Positions 44,449 through 52,752 of a stretch of DNA of 64,000 bases are shown in pieces. Source of the DNA: Burkholderiales bacterium PBB2 (GTDB lineage: Bacteria > Pseudomonadota > Gammaproteobacteria > Burkholderiales > Burkholderiaceae_C); contig NKIM01000015.1 of the NCBI GenBank assembly GCA_002255955.1, forward strand, positions 48,283 through 112,282. The letters run 5' to 3'. The notes below the pieces were generated by a model. That model had not been told where the DNA came from and ran no database searches. It worked only from the letters and a program-made list of their open reading frames with translations. Every line of letters begins with the position of its first letter. Position 1 is the stretch's first letter. A program made the translations under genes and the position numbers.

Positions 44449-46404
44449 ATGATGACGACAAGCAAGCCCAAAACCCTGATCGCTGCGGGCCTGGCCATTG
44501 CGGCCGTGGCCGCCTTCCCGCTGGCTTCTGGAAATCCGTACTACATCCACCTGGTCGAGACCATCATGATCTACGCGATCGTGCTCTTCGGTCTGGACAT
44601 CGTGGTGGGCTACACCGGCCAGGTGTCCCTGGGTCATGCCGGCCTGTTCGGCATCGGCGCCTACACGGCCGGTGTGCTGGTGTTCAAGCTTGCCGCGCCT
44701 TTGTGGGTGACGCTGCCGGCGGCCATTGTTGTGACGGCTGGTTTCGGCGCCTTGCTGGCCCTGCCAGCGCTGCGCGTGACCGGGCCCTACCTCGCCATGG
44801 TGACCCTGGCCTTCGGCACCATCATTCAGATCCTCATCAACGAGATGAGCTTTCTGACCGAAGGGCCGATGGGCATCACCCTGACCAAGCCCAGCCTGTT
44901 CGGCCATCAGCTCGATGAGACCGAGTACTACTGGGTGGTGGCGGTCTTGCTGCTGGCCTCGCTGGTGTTCGTGCACCGCGTGCTGCGCTCGCACCTGGGT
45001 CGGGCCTTCGAGGCCTTGCGTGGCAGCCCGGTCGCGTCCGATTGCATGGGCGTGTCGGTCTACCGCTACAAGGTGTATGCCTTTGTGATCAGCGCCGGCC
45101 TGGCCGGTCTGGCGGGCGCGCTGTACGCCTATTCCGAGCAGTACATCTCGCCCAACACCTACAACTTTGAGCAGACCGTGCTCTTCCTGCTGGCCATCAT
45201 CATGGGCGGCCGCAAGACCCGCACCGGTGCCTTGCTGGGCGCGGCCATCATCGTCATGTTGCCCAAGCTGCTCGATGATCTGGAGATGTTTCGCATCGTC
45301 TCCATCGTGCTGGCTCTGGTGGTGGCGGCCTCGTCCTGGGTGGCGCTCAAGCGCGGCAAGGCCACGATGCAGACGGCGCTGATTCCCGTGCTGGGCAGCG
45401 TGGCCCTGGCCGGCCTGTCCTTCAAGCTGCAGACCATGACCGACTGGCGGCTCTCGGTCTTCGGTCTGATCACGCTCTTCGTGGTGTACTACCTGCAGGA
45501 CGGCATCGTCGGCTTTGTCCGCAATGCGCTGAACCTGCGCGGCCACGCCGCCAGCGATGCTGACGACGCGGCCAAGCTCAACCCGCAGGGCACCGGTGCC
45601 GATGCACTGAGCCAGGCCGGTGGCCTGACCGAGCGTGGCAGCAGCCTCTTGCAGGCCAAGCAGGTGCTGATGCAGTTCGGCGGCCTGAAGGCCTTGAACC
45701 TGGTCGATCTGGACATCCGCCGCGGCAGCATCCACGGCTTGATCGGCCCGAACGGCTCGGGCAAGAGCACCATGATGAATGTGCTGACCGGCATCTACAC
45801 GCCCACGGCCGGCTCGGTGAATTTCGCCGGTCGCTCGCTGGCCGGGCGCACCTCCTCTGACATCGCGCTCTCGGGCATCGCCCGGACCTTCCAGAATGTG
45901 CAGCTGTTCGGCGAGATGACGGCGCTGCAGAACGTGCTGGTCGGTCTGCACCACAGCTACCGCAGCAACCTGCTCGATGTGGCCCTGCATCTGCCGCGTT
46001 ATGTGCGCGAAAGCCGCGAGACCACCGCGCGGGCCATTGGCCTGCTGCGCTTTGTCGGCCTGGCCGACCTGGCCGGCGAGGAGGCTCGCAATCTCCCCTA
46101 CGGCAAGCAGCGCCTGCTGGAGATTGCCCGCGCGCTGGCCCTCGATCCGCAACTGCTCTTGCTTGATGAGCCCGCGGCCGGCCTGACCGCGCCCGACATC
46201 ACCGAGCTGATCGCCATCATCCGCAAGATTCGCGAGCACGGCGTCACGGTCATCCTGATCGAACACCATATGGATGTGGTGATGGGCTTGTGCGACACGG
46301 TCTCGGTGCTGGACTTCGGCCAGAAGATCGCCGAGGGCTTGCCGGCCCAGGTGCAGGCCGACGAAAAGGTCATCGAAGCCTATCTGGGCGGCCAGGCAGC
46401 ATGA
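44449..46404 (+). CDS. LivM-LivG fusion: permease and ATPase in one chain
   Basis: 651 aa. Residues 1-320 are LivM: GYTGQVSLGHAGLFGIGAY, LALPALRVTGPYLAMVTLAF and GRAFEALRGSPVASDCMGVS. Two or three more hydrophobic segments and a linker (about 320-410, rich in Asp, Ala and Gly) lead to LivG: Walker A GPNGSGKST, FQNVQLFGEMTALQNVLVG, signature LPYGKQRLLEIARAL, Walker B LLLLDEPAAGL and EHHMDVVMGL. Both halves keep their key residues. The fusion fixes one ATPase to one permease. Its start is 8 bp after livH. Confidence 0.93.
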   Translation: MMTTSKPKTLIAAGLAIAAVAAFPLASGNPYYIHLVETIMIYAIVLFGLDIVVGYTGQVSLGHAGLFGIGAYTAGVLVFKLAAPLWVTLPAAIVVTAGFGALLALPALRVTGPYLAMVTLAFGTIIQILINEMSFLTEGPMGITLTKPSLFGHQLDETEYYWVVAVLLLASLVFVHRVLRSHLGRAFEALRGSPVASDCMGVSVYRYKVYAFVISAGLAGLAGALYAYSEQYISPNTYNFEQTVLFLLAIIMGGRKTRTGALLGAAIIVMLPKLLDDLEMFRIVSIVLALVVAASSWVALKRGKATMQTALIPVLGSVALAGLSFKLQTMTDWRLSVFGLITLFVVYYLQDGIVGFVRNALNLRGHAASDADDAAKLNPQGTGADALSQAGGLTERGSSLLQAKQVLMQFGGLKALNLVDLDIRRGSIHGLIGPNGSGKSTMMNVLTGIYTPTAGSVNFAGRSLAGRTSSDIALSGIARTFQNVQLFGEMTALQNVLVGLHHSYRSNLLDVALHLPRYVRESRETTARAIGLLRFVGLADLAGEEARNLPYGKQRLLEIARALALDPQLLLLDEPAAGLTAPDITELIAIIRKIREHGVTVILIEHHMDVVMGLCDTVSVLDFGQKIAEGLPAQVQADEKVIEAYLGGQAA

Positions 46405-46459
46405 GCCGTTGCGCCTGCCCCCGCTTGCGCCGCAGCAATGCACAAAGGATGAAGAACAG

Positions 46460-47182
46460 ATGCTGACCATCAAGAACCTCAGCGCCGGTTACGGCAAGGT
46501 GCAAGTGCTGCATGGCATTTCCATGGAGGTGCCCAAGGGTCAGGTCGTGTCCCTGATCGGCTCCAACGGTGCCGGTAAAACCACGACCATGCGCGCGGTC
46601 TCCGGCATGATCGCGCCGACCGGCGGCGAGATCCACCTCAACGGCGAGCGCATTGATGGCCTGGAGAGCTTTCACATCGCCCGACGAGGCCTGGCCCATT
46701 CACCGGAAGGCCGGCGCGTGTTCGCCACCATGTCGGTCAGCGACAACCTGCGCCTGGGCGCATTCCCGCGCTACACCGGCGCGCGGCCGCGCGGCGATAT
46801 CGAGTCGGACCTGGAGCGGGCGATGGAGCTGTTCCCACGCCTGAAGGAGCGGCGCCAGCAGCTGGCGGGCACCTTGTCCGGCGGCGAACAGCAGATGCTG
46901 GCCATGGCCCGCGCCACCATGCTGAACCCCGAGGTGGTGCTGCTCGATGAGCCCTCCATGGGGCTGGCCCCCATCCTGGTGGACGAGGTGTTTCGCATCA
47001 TCGCCCGGCTCAAGGAGCAGGGCGTGACCATGCTGCTGGTCGAGCAGTTCGCGGCCGCGGCCCTGGCCGTGGCCGATTACGGTTATGTGCTGGAGAACGG
47101 CCGCATCTCGGTCCACGGCCCGGCCGAGAAGCTGCGCAACGATCCGGCCGTGCGCGCCGCCTACCTGGGCGGCGGGCACTGA
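46460..47182 (+). CDS. livF: Branched-chain amino-acid ABC transporter ATPase LivF
   Basis: 240 aa from ATG 46460. Walker A GSNGAGKTT, FSHIARRGLAHSPEGRRVF in part (LivF-type S-P-E-G-R), signature LSGGEQQMLAMARAT, Walker B VVLLDEPSMGLAP and LLVEQFAAAAL. It follows the fusion protein by 55 bp and completes the five-part importer (binding protein, two permeases, two ATPases). Confidence 0.94.
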   Translation: MLTIKNLSAGYGKVQVLHGISMEVPKGQVVSLIGSNGAGKTTTMRAVSGMIAPTGGEIHLNGERIDGLESFHIARRGLAHSPEGRRVFATMSVSDNLRLGAFPRYTGARPRGDIESDLERAMELFPRLKERRQQLAGTLSGGEQQMLAMARATMLNPEVVLLDEPSMGLAPILVDEVFRIIARLKEQGVTMLLVEQFAAAALAVADYGYVLENGRISVHGPAEKLRNDPAVRAAYLGGGH

Positions 47183-47193
47183 GCCCGAGGGTT

Positions 47194-48291
47194 TCAAGCC
47201 CGCACTTGCTGCTGGAGCCAGCGCAGCAGGGGTTCGAAACAGGCTTGGGGTGAGAAGTGCTGCCGGGCATAGGCGTGAGCGGCGGCCGCCATCTCAGCGC
47301 GGGCCTGTCCGTCTTCCAGCAAGCGGGCGCAGGCGTCGGCAAATGAGGCCGGCTCATCACAGCGCAGCAGGGCGCGGCTGCCATCCTCGGGCAGGCCGCG
47401 AGCACCTTCCAGCGTGGTGACCAGGGGCAGGCCATGGCCCAGGGCTTCCACGCTCTTGATCTTGAGCCCGGCGCCCCAGCGCACCGGGTTGATGGCCACA
47501 TCGATGGCGCCCCAGGCCTGCTTGAAATCTGCCACAAAGCCGTGGCGTTGAAAGCCGGTGAACTCGGGCCGCCAGCGATCGCTGAGCCAGCCGAACAGGT
47601 GCATCTCGATGCCCTCCACCCGATCGACCAGGCGCGGCCAGACCTCGTCGGCGAACCAATCCAGGCCATGCAGATTGGCCGACCAATCACTGCCCACCAG
47701 GCCCAGACGCCGACGTGCCGGCTGGACGGGCAGGGCGGCGAACTGCACCGGGTGCGGCGTGAGTAGGGCGCGTTCGCCCTGGGCCGCCTGCACCCGTGCA
47801 TGGTCCTCGGCCTGGATCAGCAAAACGCGCTGGTATTGACTGAACAGGGCCAATTCCTGCTCCCAGCTCAAGCGGGTCTGCACGGGCACGGCCTGCTGGC
47901 GCCGGGATTCGGCGGCCTGGCTTTCCAGGTCATGCGTGTCCAGCACGGCGGCCACGCCCTCGGGCAGGTGTTCGCGCAGGGCATGAACACTGAGCCGCTG
48001 GAAGATGCAGGCATCGAAGGTCTGCTCGGTGCAAAGCTGCTGGAAGCAGGCGCGCTCGACGGCGGCATCCTGAACGTCTGGCGCAGCGCCCGCGATGGCA
48101 TGGATCTCGGCCTGCACGCGCAGGCGGGTGAGCAGCTGCCGCTCGGAATCACCCAGCGGGCCGAGGTAGAGCAAGCTCAGCCGGCAATGGGCGCCGAGCA
48201 GCCACACCAGGGCCAGCACGCGTGTGCGCTCGCCCGCCCCCATGCGCCAGAAGGGGATGCGGGTGACCATGAGCACGCGGGGCTTGTTCAT
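47194..48291 (-). CDS. Glycosyltransferase, GT-B fold (group 1/GT4-like)
   Basis: 365 aa from ATG 48291 (MNKPRVLMVTRIPF). N-terminal Rossmann half with a G-x-G-E-R loop (RMGAGERTRVLAL). The C-terminal half contains LGLVGSDWSANLHGLDWF, AWGAIDVAINPVRWGAGLKIKSVEALGHGLPLVTTLEGARG, of which the E-A-x-x-x-G-L-P-L-V segment is the nucleotide-sugar site. Acceptor and sugar unknown. Its start overlaps the preceding gene by 4 bp (ATGA), so the two act together. Confidence 0.88.
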   Translation of the reverse strand: MNKPRVLMVTRIPFWRMGAGERTRVLALVWLLGAHCRLSLLYLGPLGDSERQLLTRLRVQAEIHAIAGAAPDVQDAAVERACFQQLCTEQTFDACIFQRLSVHALREHLPEGVAAVLDTHDLESQAAESRRQQAVPVQTRLSWEQELALFSQYQRVLLIQAEDHARVQAAQGERALLTPHPVQFAALPVQPARRRLGLVGSDWSANLHGLDWFADEVWPRLVDRVEGIEMHLFGWLSDRWRPEFTGFQRHGFVADFKQAWGAIDVAINPVRWGAGLKIKSVEALGHGLPLVTTLEGARGLPEDGSRALLRCDEPASFADACARLLEDGQARAEMAAAAHAYARQHFSPQACFEPLLRWLQQQVRA

Positions 48292-49523
48292 GGCGCCGCG
48301 GCTCCCGCTGCTTCCACCGCAGACGAGCGCCTCAGCAGCGCCTCGCATTGCGCCAGCACCGCAGCGATGGTGTCCTCCTGCCGGTAGCCGCGGTGGGCCT
48401 CGGCAAAGGCTTGCGCGGCCTGGCGATAGCGCGGCTCGCTCCAGACATGTTGCAGCAGTTGCGGCAGGCGCTCGACCTCGTTGATCAGCAGGCCAGCGGC
48501 CAGGCCCTGGGTTTGCAGGCGGTGGGCGCTCATCCACTGCTCGGTCTGCATGGGCAGCAGGGCCAGAGGCTTGCCGGCCAGCAGCATCAAGGCCGTGGTG
48601 CCGGCCCCGCCGTGGCACAGGGCCAGATCGCATTGCGCGCTGACCGCGCCCATGGCCAGTGGTTCCGTGCTGATGCGCAGATGGCCCCGGCTGTATTGCT
48701 CGAGGGTTTTGCGCGCCGCACCGGGCAGATGAAGCAGGATGGAGGCGGGCACGCGCTGCAGGGCTTGCAAGACCTGCTCTAGCGGGCCGTAGCCCGGTTT
48801 CAGATAGGCAAACACACGCGGGCCGGGCGCCTCCGGCCAGACCGGCTGCTGGCCCTGGCTGAGCAGGAAGACCGGGCCGAGGCGTGGCGTGTCCGGCGCG
48901 CGCAGAGCGGGCGGGTAGGGGTCGAGCGCGTCAAAGCTGCACAGAGCCTGGGCCTCGACATCGAAGAGCTGCGCCAGCGTCTGCAGCGCGGGCGCGCCCA
49001 AGGCCGCCAGCACCTGGTTGGCCTGGCTCAGCACATGGGCCTCGGACTCGGCCAGGCGCGGGCCGACCGGGGCTTGCCACCAGGCGAACTGCGGCAGCGG
49101 CTGGGTGCTGGGTGGCATGCAGAACCCATCGCCAAAATGCAGGCGCGGTAGGCCCAGACCGCGGCTGGCCAGCAAGGCGGTCGGCGCATGATCGAGCACC
49201 AAAAGATCGGGTTTCAGCAGTTGGAAGAGCTGGCGCCAGGCGCGGCAGATGCCGGTGAGCGCGCGTGGGTTGAGAAAGCCCACCGGCATCAGCAGTTCAG
49301 CGTAGCTGATGGGGCTGGGCAGCTGGGTCAGGCGCCCCAGCCACAGCGGCGCTTGCAGGGCGGTGAAGCCCTGAGGCTGGAGCAAGCTCTCGGCGCCGAG
49401 CAGGTCGCGCACCACGAACACCGGCTGGTGCCCCTGCTCGCGCAGGGCCTGGGCCAGCGGCAGCAGTCGGGCGAGGTGGCCGTAGTCGCCCCCCAGCTCC
49501 CAGGCAATCACGACGGTGGCCAT
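48288..49523 (-). CDS. Glycosyltransferase, UGT/MGT-like (GT1)
   Basis: 411 aa from ATG 49523 (MATVVIAWELGGDYGHL). The N-terminus has the GT1-type GDYGHLARLLPLAQAL acceptor loop. The C-terminal donor site reads DLALCHGGAGTTALMLLAGKPLALLPMQTEQ, close to the H-G-G-x-G-T motif of macrolide and sterol glycosyltransferases. It probably glycosylates a lipid or small molecule with the partner encoded next. A terminator separates both from the PEP-CTERM gene upstream. Confidence 0.88.
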   Translation of the reverse strand: MATVVIAWELGGDYGHLARLLPLAQALREQGHQPVFVVRDLLGAESLLQPQGFTALQAPLWLGRLTQLPSPISYAELLMPVGFLNPRALTGICRAWRQLFQLLKPDLLVLDHAPTALLASRGLGLPRLHFGDGFCMPPSTQPLPQFAWWQAPVGPRLAESEAHVLSQANQVLAALGAPALQTLAQLFDVEAQALCSFDALDPYPPALRAPDTPRLGPVFLLSQGQQPVWPEAPGPRVFAYLKPGYGPLEQVLQALQRVPASILLHLPGAARKTLEQYSRGHLRISTEPLAMGAVSAQCDLALCHGGAGTTALMLLAGKPLALLPMQTEQWMSAHRLQTQGLAAGLLINEVERLPQLLQHVWSEPRYRQAAQAFAEAHRGYRQEDTIAAVLAQCEALLRRSSAVEAAGAAAP

Positions 49524-49574
49524 CAGCAACTCACTCCGATCAAAATCAGCAACAAGGTCGCTGTGTACATCAAC

Positions 49575-49599
49575 AAAAAGCGGCGCCCGGAGGCGCCGC
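49575..49599 (-). terminator. Rho-independent terminator of the PEP-CTERM gene
   Basis: Minus strand: perfect 8-bp stem GCGGCGCC/GGCGCCGC with a TCCG loop followed by TTTTTG. It lies 72 bp after the stop codon. Confidence 0.9.
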
Positions 49600-49670
49600 A
49601 GCTGGCGTGTGGCTGGCGGCCGGTCGGCCCCTGCGCCCACGCCTTCGGTCAGGACTCAGCCGTGGCTGGA

Positions 49671-50627
49671 TCAGCCCTGTGCTTCATTCGCCGGCTTGCG
49701 GCGGCGGGTGGTGGCGGCCAGGCCAGCCAGGCTCAGGCCCAGCAGGGCCAGGGAGCTGGGCTCAGGGATGTTGGCCGTCGGGCCGACGTTGAAATTGGCG
49801 GGGTTGCCCCAGCCGAACGGGTCACCCGAGCGGGCCGTGGCCGAGCCGGCGCCGCCGCCACCGCATTCCAACAGGGCCACTTCGCCGTCACCCTTGGCCA
49901 GGGTCGGGCAGTCACCGTAGCCGCCACCGCCGTCGCTGCCGAGGTCACCGCTGACCGTGGCGACGATGTCGTAGTCCAGGGTGAAGCTTTCGCCGGCACC
50001 GATCAGCCCGAGGCTGACGTTGAAGTTGGCGTCGTTGGCATAGCTGCTGGCGCAGTCCATATAGCCGCCCAGGCTGCCCAGGTCATCGCTGACGCAGCTC
50101 TGATTGCCGTTGATGTCTTGGCTCCGCGTGGTGCGGTCGCGGGCAATGGCCTGGCCGTTCTTGCTCACTTGCAGCAGCAGGTCGGCGAAGCCCAGGCCGG
50201 TGCCATTGATCGAGGTTTCACCGCTGTCCACATGGAAGGAGAAGTTGAACAGCTGGGCCACGCCGGTGGTGTTGGTGAAAGTGCGGCTGTAGCGGGTGCT
50301 GGTGGTGGCGCTGAAGTTGCCGGTGCCGGTGACACGGGCACCGAAATAGCTGGTGGCGCCGGCATCACCGTAGGTGTGGAAGAACACCGTGCCGGCGTCT
50401 TGGTAATCGTTGTGATAGAAATCCGCGCCGGTGGCCGTGGTGGAGGGCGGGGACAGGGTCATGCCGTCTTGCGTACTGCCGTTGCCGGGCAGGGCGTAGG
50501 TGGCGGCGAGCGTGATCTGGCCGTCGTTCAGGTTGCCGACCACCACAGGGCCGGCGAAAGCTGCGCCAGACAGGAGAGCCAGGACGCCGGCGGTGACGGA
50601 TTTGATTTGGAATTTTTGCTGTGCCAT
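49671..50627 (-). CDS. PEP-CTERM sorting-domain protein
   Basis: 318 aa. Signal peptide (ending GAAFAGP), a secreted beta-rich domain with many Ser, Thr, Gly and Asn, and a C-terminal PEP-CTERM tail: IPEPSSLALLGLSLAGLAA then TTRRRK. The Pro-Glu-Pro motif, hydrophobic helix and basic end are the signals used by exosortase for membrane anchoring before release to the surface or polymer matrix. Four Cys in the mature part may form disulfides (SCVSDD, DCASS, DCPTL, LECGG). No exosortase gene is in this window. Likely an extracellular matrix or floc protein. Confidence 0.9.
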   Translation of the reverse strand: MAQQKFQIKSVTAGVLALLSGAAFAGPVVVGNLNDGQITLAATYALPGNGSTQDGMTLSPPSTTATGADFYHNDYQDAGTVFFHTYGDAGATSYFGARVTGTGNFSATTSTRYSRTFTNTTGVAQLFNFSFHVDSGETSINGTGLGFADLLLQVSKNGQAIARDRTTRSQDINGNQSCVSDDLGSLGGYMDCASSYANDANFNVSLGLIGAGESFTLDYDIVATVSGDLGSDGGGGYGDCPTLAKGDGEVALLECGGGGAGSATARSGDPFGWGNPANFNVGPTANIPEPSSLALLGLSLAGLAATTRRRKPANEAQG

Positions 50628-50677
50628 GAAGGGAATGCTTTCTGCTGCGAAATGTGAAATAAGGCACAGAACAGGAC

Positions 50678-50694
50678 AGCAAGTTTCAGGCCAA
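50678..50694 (-). promoter_or_regulatory. Sigma-54-type promoter of the PEP-CTERM gene
   Basis: Minus strand TTGGCCTGAAACTTGCT: GG of -24 and GC of -12 are 10 bp apart, and 13 of the 17 positions are fixed in the consensus with two differing. It lies 51 bp before the ATG. Upstream is an inverted repeat TGCTG-N6-CAGCA (50697-50712) that could bind an activator. Confidence 0.75.
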
Positions 50695-50839
50695 GTGCTG
50701 CAAATCCAGCAGTTACAGCCGTGTTTCGCGCATCAGGCCCGGAAATGGAAAATCCGCCGACACTCGGGTTTGCGCGAGGTGCGGCTCAGCATGCACGTCG
50801 ACACCGCCTGATGGCGGCCGCTGGGCTACCTCACCTGCA

Positions 50840-52243
50840 TCAACTCAAGGCGCGATGCCGCGCCAGCGGCGGGTTCTTGGCGAAATAGCGTGCGATGCCG
50901 GTGGCCAGGGCCTCGACCAGCTTGGCCTGGTACTCGGGGTCACGCAGCTTGGCCTCTTCCTCGGGGTTGGAGATGAAGGCGGTCTCGACCAGGATGGACG
51001 GCACATCGGGTGCTTTGAGCACGGCAAAACCGGCCTGCTCGACCCGGCGCTTGTGCAGGGTGCCGACGCGGCCGATCTGGCCCAGCACCTCGCTGCCGAG
51101 TTTGAGGCTGTCCTTGATCTGGGCGGTGGTGCTCATGTCCAGCATGGCCTTGAGCACGCTGGCGTCCTTGACGGCGGCGTTGACCCCGCCGACCAGATCG
51201 GCCGCGTTCTCACGGCTGGCCATCCATTTGGCGGCCTGGCTGCTGGCAGCGCCATCGCTGAGCGCGAATACCGAGGCGCCGCGCGCCTGCGGCGTGAAGA
51301 ACGCGTCGGCGTGGATGGACACGAACAGATCGGCCTGCACACGCCGTGCTTTCTGGACCCGCTCCTGCAGCGGCACAAAGAAATCGGCATCGCGGGTCAG
51401 CATCACCCGCATATTCGGGTTGCGGTTGAGCCGCTCGCGCAGCTGCTGCGCAATCGCCAGCACCACGTCTTTCTCGCGCAGGCCGCTGGGGCCGACGGCG
51501 CCCGGGTCTTCGCCGCCATGGCCCGGGTCCAGGGCAATGACGATGAGGCGGTCCAGCTTGGCCTGCGAGGGCTCCGTGGGTGCCGGTGCGGGCAGGGCCG
51601 GTGCCGGGGCGGCCGGCGCGGGCGTGTTCTGCGGGGCCGGCGCGGAAGCGCCGCTGGCTCCGGGCTTGGCCACGGCTGGGGCATTCAGCGCGGGTTTGTC
51701 CAGCTTGGCAATCAGCTCACCCAAGGCGTCTTGCACCGACTGCGCGGCCTCCCGCTCGGCCTGATCCTTTTCCTTGATCAGGGCCAGCAAGGGGTCGACG
51801 GCCACCTTGGGGTAGAGGTCAAACACCAAGCGGTGCTGGTAGGCGGCCACCGGCGCCAGGGTGAAGATCTGCGGCGCCACCGGCTGCTTCAGGTCCAGCA
51901 CGATGCGCACCACGCGCGGCGTGTTCTGGCCCACGCGCACCCCGGCGATGAAGGGGTCGTCGGCCTTGACCTTGCCCAGCAGGCCGCGCAGATTGGGGCT
52001 GAGCTCCAGGCCATCGACATCGATGACCAGGCGGTCGGGCGCCTCCACCATGAAATGGGTGGAGGCCAGGGCCTTGTCGGATTCCAAGGTCACCCGGGTG
52101 TAGGCCTCGGCCGGCCAGACCCGCACGGCGACGATGGTGCTGTTGCTGCCATGGCCGCTCGGTGCGGCCGCAGCCGCGGGCAGGCGCAGCAGCAGGGCCA
52201 GGCTGCCCATGGCCCGCAGGGCGCGGCGACGCTCGGCGCTCAT
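50840..52243 (-). CDS. amiC: N-acetylmuramoyl-L-alanine amidase with AMIN domain
   Basis: 467 aa. A twin-arginine-like signal (RRRALRAMGSLALLL, then AAAAAP) is followed by an AMIN domain (about 38-150) for septal targeting, a Pro/Ala-rich linker (about 195-225) and an Amidase_3 domain with zinc ligands in ALDPGHGGEDPGAVG (His), the Glu in LREKDVVLAI, SIHADAF (His) and catalytic Glu in VETAFISNPEEE. It cuts stem peptides from peptidoglycan during daughter-cell separation. It overlaps tsaE by 4 bp. Confidence 0.95.
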   Translation of the reverse strand: MSAERRRALRAMGSLALLLRLPAAAAAPSGHGSNSTIVAVRVWPAEAYTRVTLESDKALASTHFMVEAPDRLVIDVDGLELSPNLRGLLGKVKADDPFIAGVRVGQNTPRVVRIVLDLKQPVAPQIFTLAPVAAYQHRLVFDLYPKVAVDPLLALIKEKDQAEREAAQSVQDALGELIAKLDKPALNAPAVAKPGASGASAPAPQNTPAPAAPAPALPAPAPTEPSQAKLDRLIVIALDPGHGGEDPGAVGPSGLREKDVVLAIAQQLRERLNRNPNMRVMLTRDADFFVPLQERVQKARRVQADLFVSIHADAFFTPQARGASVFALSDGAASSQAAKWMASRENAADLVGGVNAAVKDASVLKAMLDMSTTAQIKDSLKLGSEVLGQIGRVGTLHKRRVEQAGFAVLKAPDVPSILVETAFISNPEEEAKLRDPEYQAKLVEALATGIARYFAKNPPLARHRALS

Positions 52244-52752
52244 ACCGGGCCTCCCGGGATATCGAGGGCCTGAAGCTCCTGCAGCAAGACCTGACCCCGT
52301 GCCGTGCCAGCGCGCAGCTCGACGGTGCGGCTGTCATCGCTCTCGGTGTTCAGGTGCACCTGCAGATCGGCATCGGGCAGCATGCCGGCGGCTTTCTCGG
52401 GCCATTCGCTGAGCTTGAGGCCGGGGGCGGTGAAGATCTCGCGAAAGCCTGCGTCTTCCCACTCGCGCGGGTCGCTGAAGCGGTAGAAATCGAAATGGCT
52501 GACGAGGCCCTGGCCGCCCCAGTCGGCGAGGTCGTAACTCTCCAGCACGGCGTAACTGGGGCTCTTGATGCGCCCGGCCACCCCCAGCGCTCGCAGCAGG
52601 TGGCGCACCAGGCTGGTCTTGCCGGCGCCAAGGCTGCCGTGCAGCTCCAGATTGGCATCACGCAAAGAAGGGCAGCGCGCCAGGCGCTCGGCAAAGGCCT
52701 GGGTGGCGGCCTCATCGGGCCAGCGCAGAGAGCGGGTTTCTAGAATGCGCAA
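52240..52752 (-). CDS. tsaE: tRNA threonylcarbamoyladenosine biosynthesis ATPase TsaE
   Basis: 170 aa from TTG 52752; a TTG at 52770 would overlap queG by 18 bp and is less likely. P-loop GSLGAGKTSLVRHLL, SPSYAVLESYDL (the switch-like S-P-S/T-[YF] motif), HFDFYRFSDPREWEDAGF and LSEWPEKA are diagnostic. TsaE supports the TsaB-TsaD complex that makes t6A37 in tRNA. The start lies next to the queG start on the other strand, so the two promoters must lie inside each other's genes. tsaE followed by amiC is a common gene order. Confidence 0.94.
   Translation of the reverse strand: MRILETRSLRWPDEAATQAFAERLARCPSLRDANLELHGSLGAGKTSLVRHLLRALGVAGRIKSPSYAVLESYDLADWGGQGLVSHFDFYRFSDPREWEDAGFREIFTAPGLKLSEWPEKAAGMLPDADLQVHLNTESDDSRTVELRAGTARGQVLLQELQALDIPGGPV

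Noticed and set aside
44428..46473. Minus-strand open frame of 681 codons opposite the LivM-LivG fusion
   Set aside because: Gln/His/Gly-rich composition of an antisense shadow; the plus strand shows complete Walker and permease motifs.
48292..48633. Longer start for the GT4-like gene
   Set aside because: The extra 114 codons lie inside the GT1-like gene in another frame and have shadow composition; ATG 48291 with the 4-bp overlap fits an operon.
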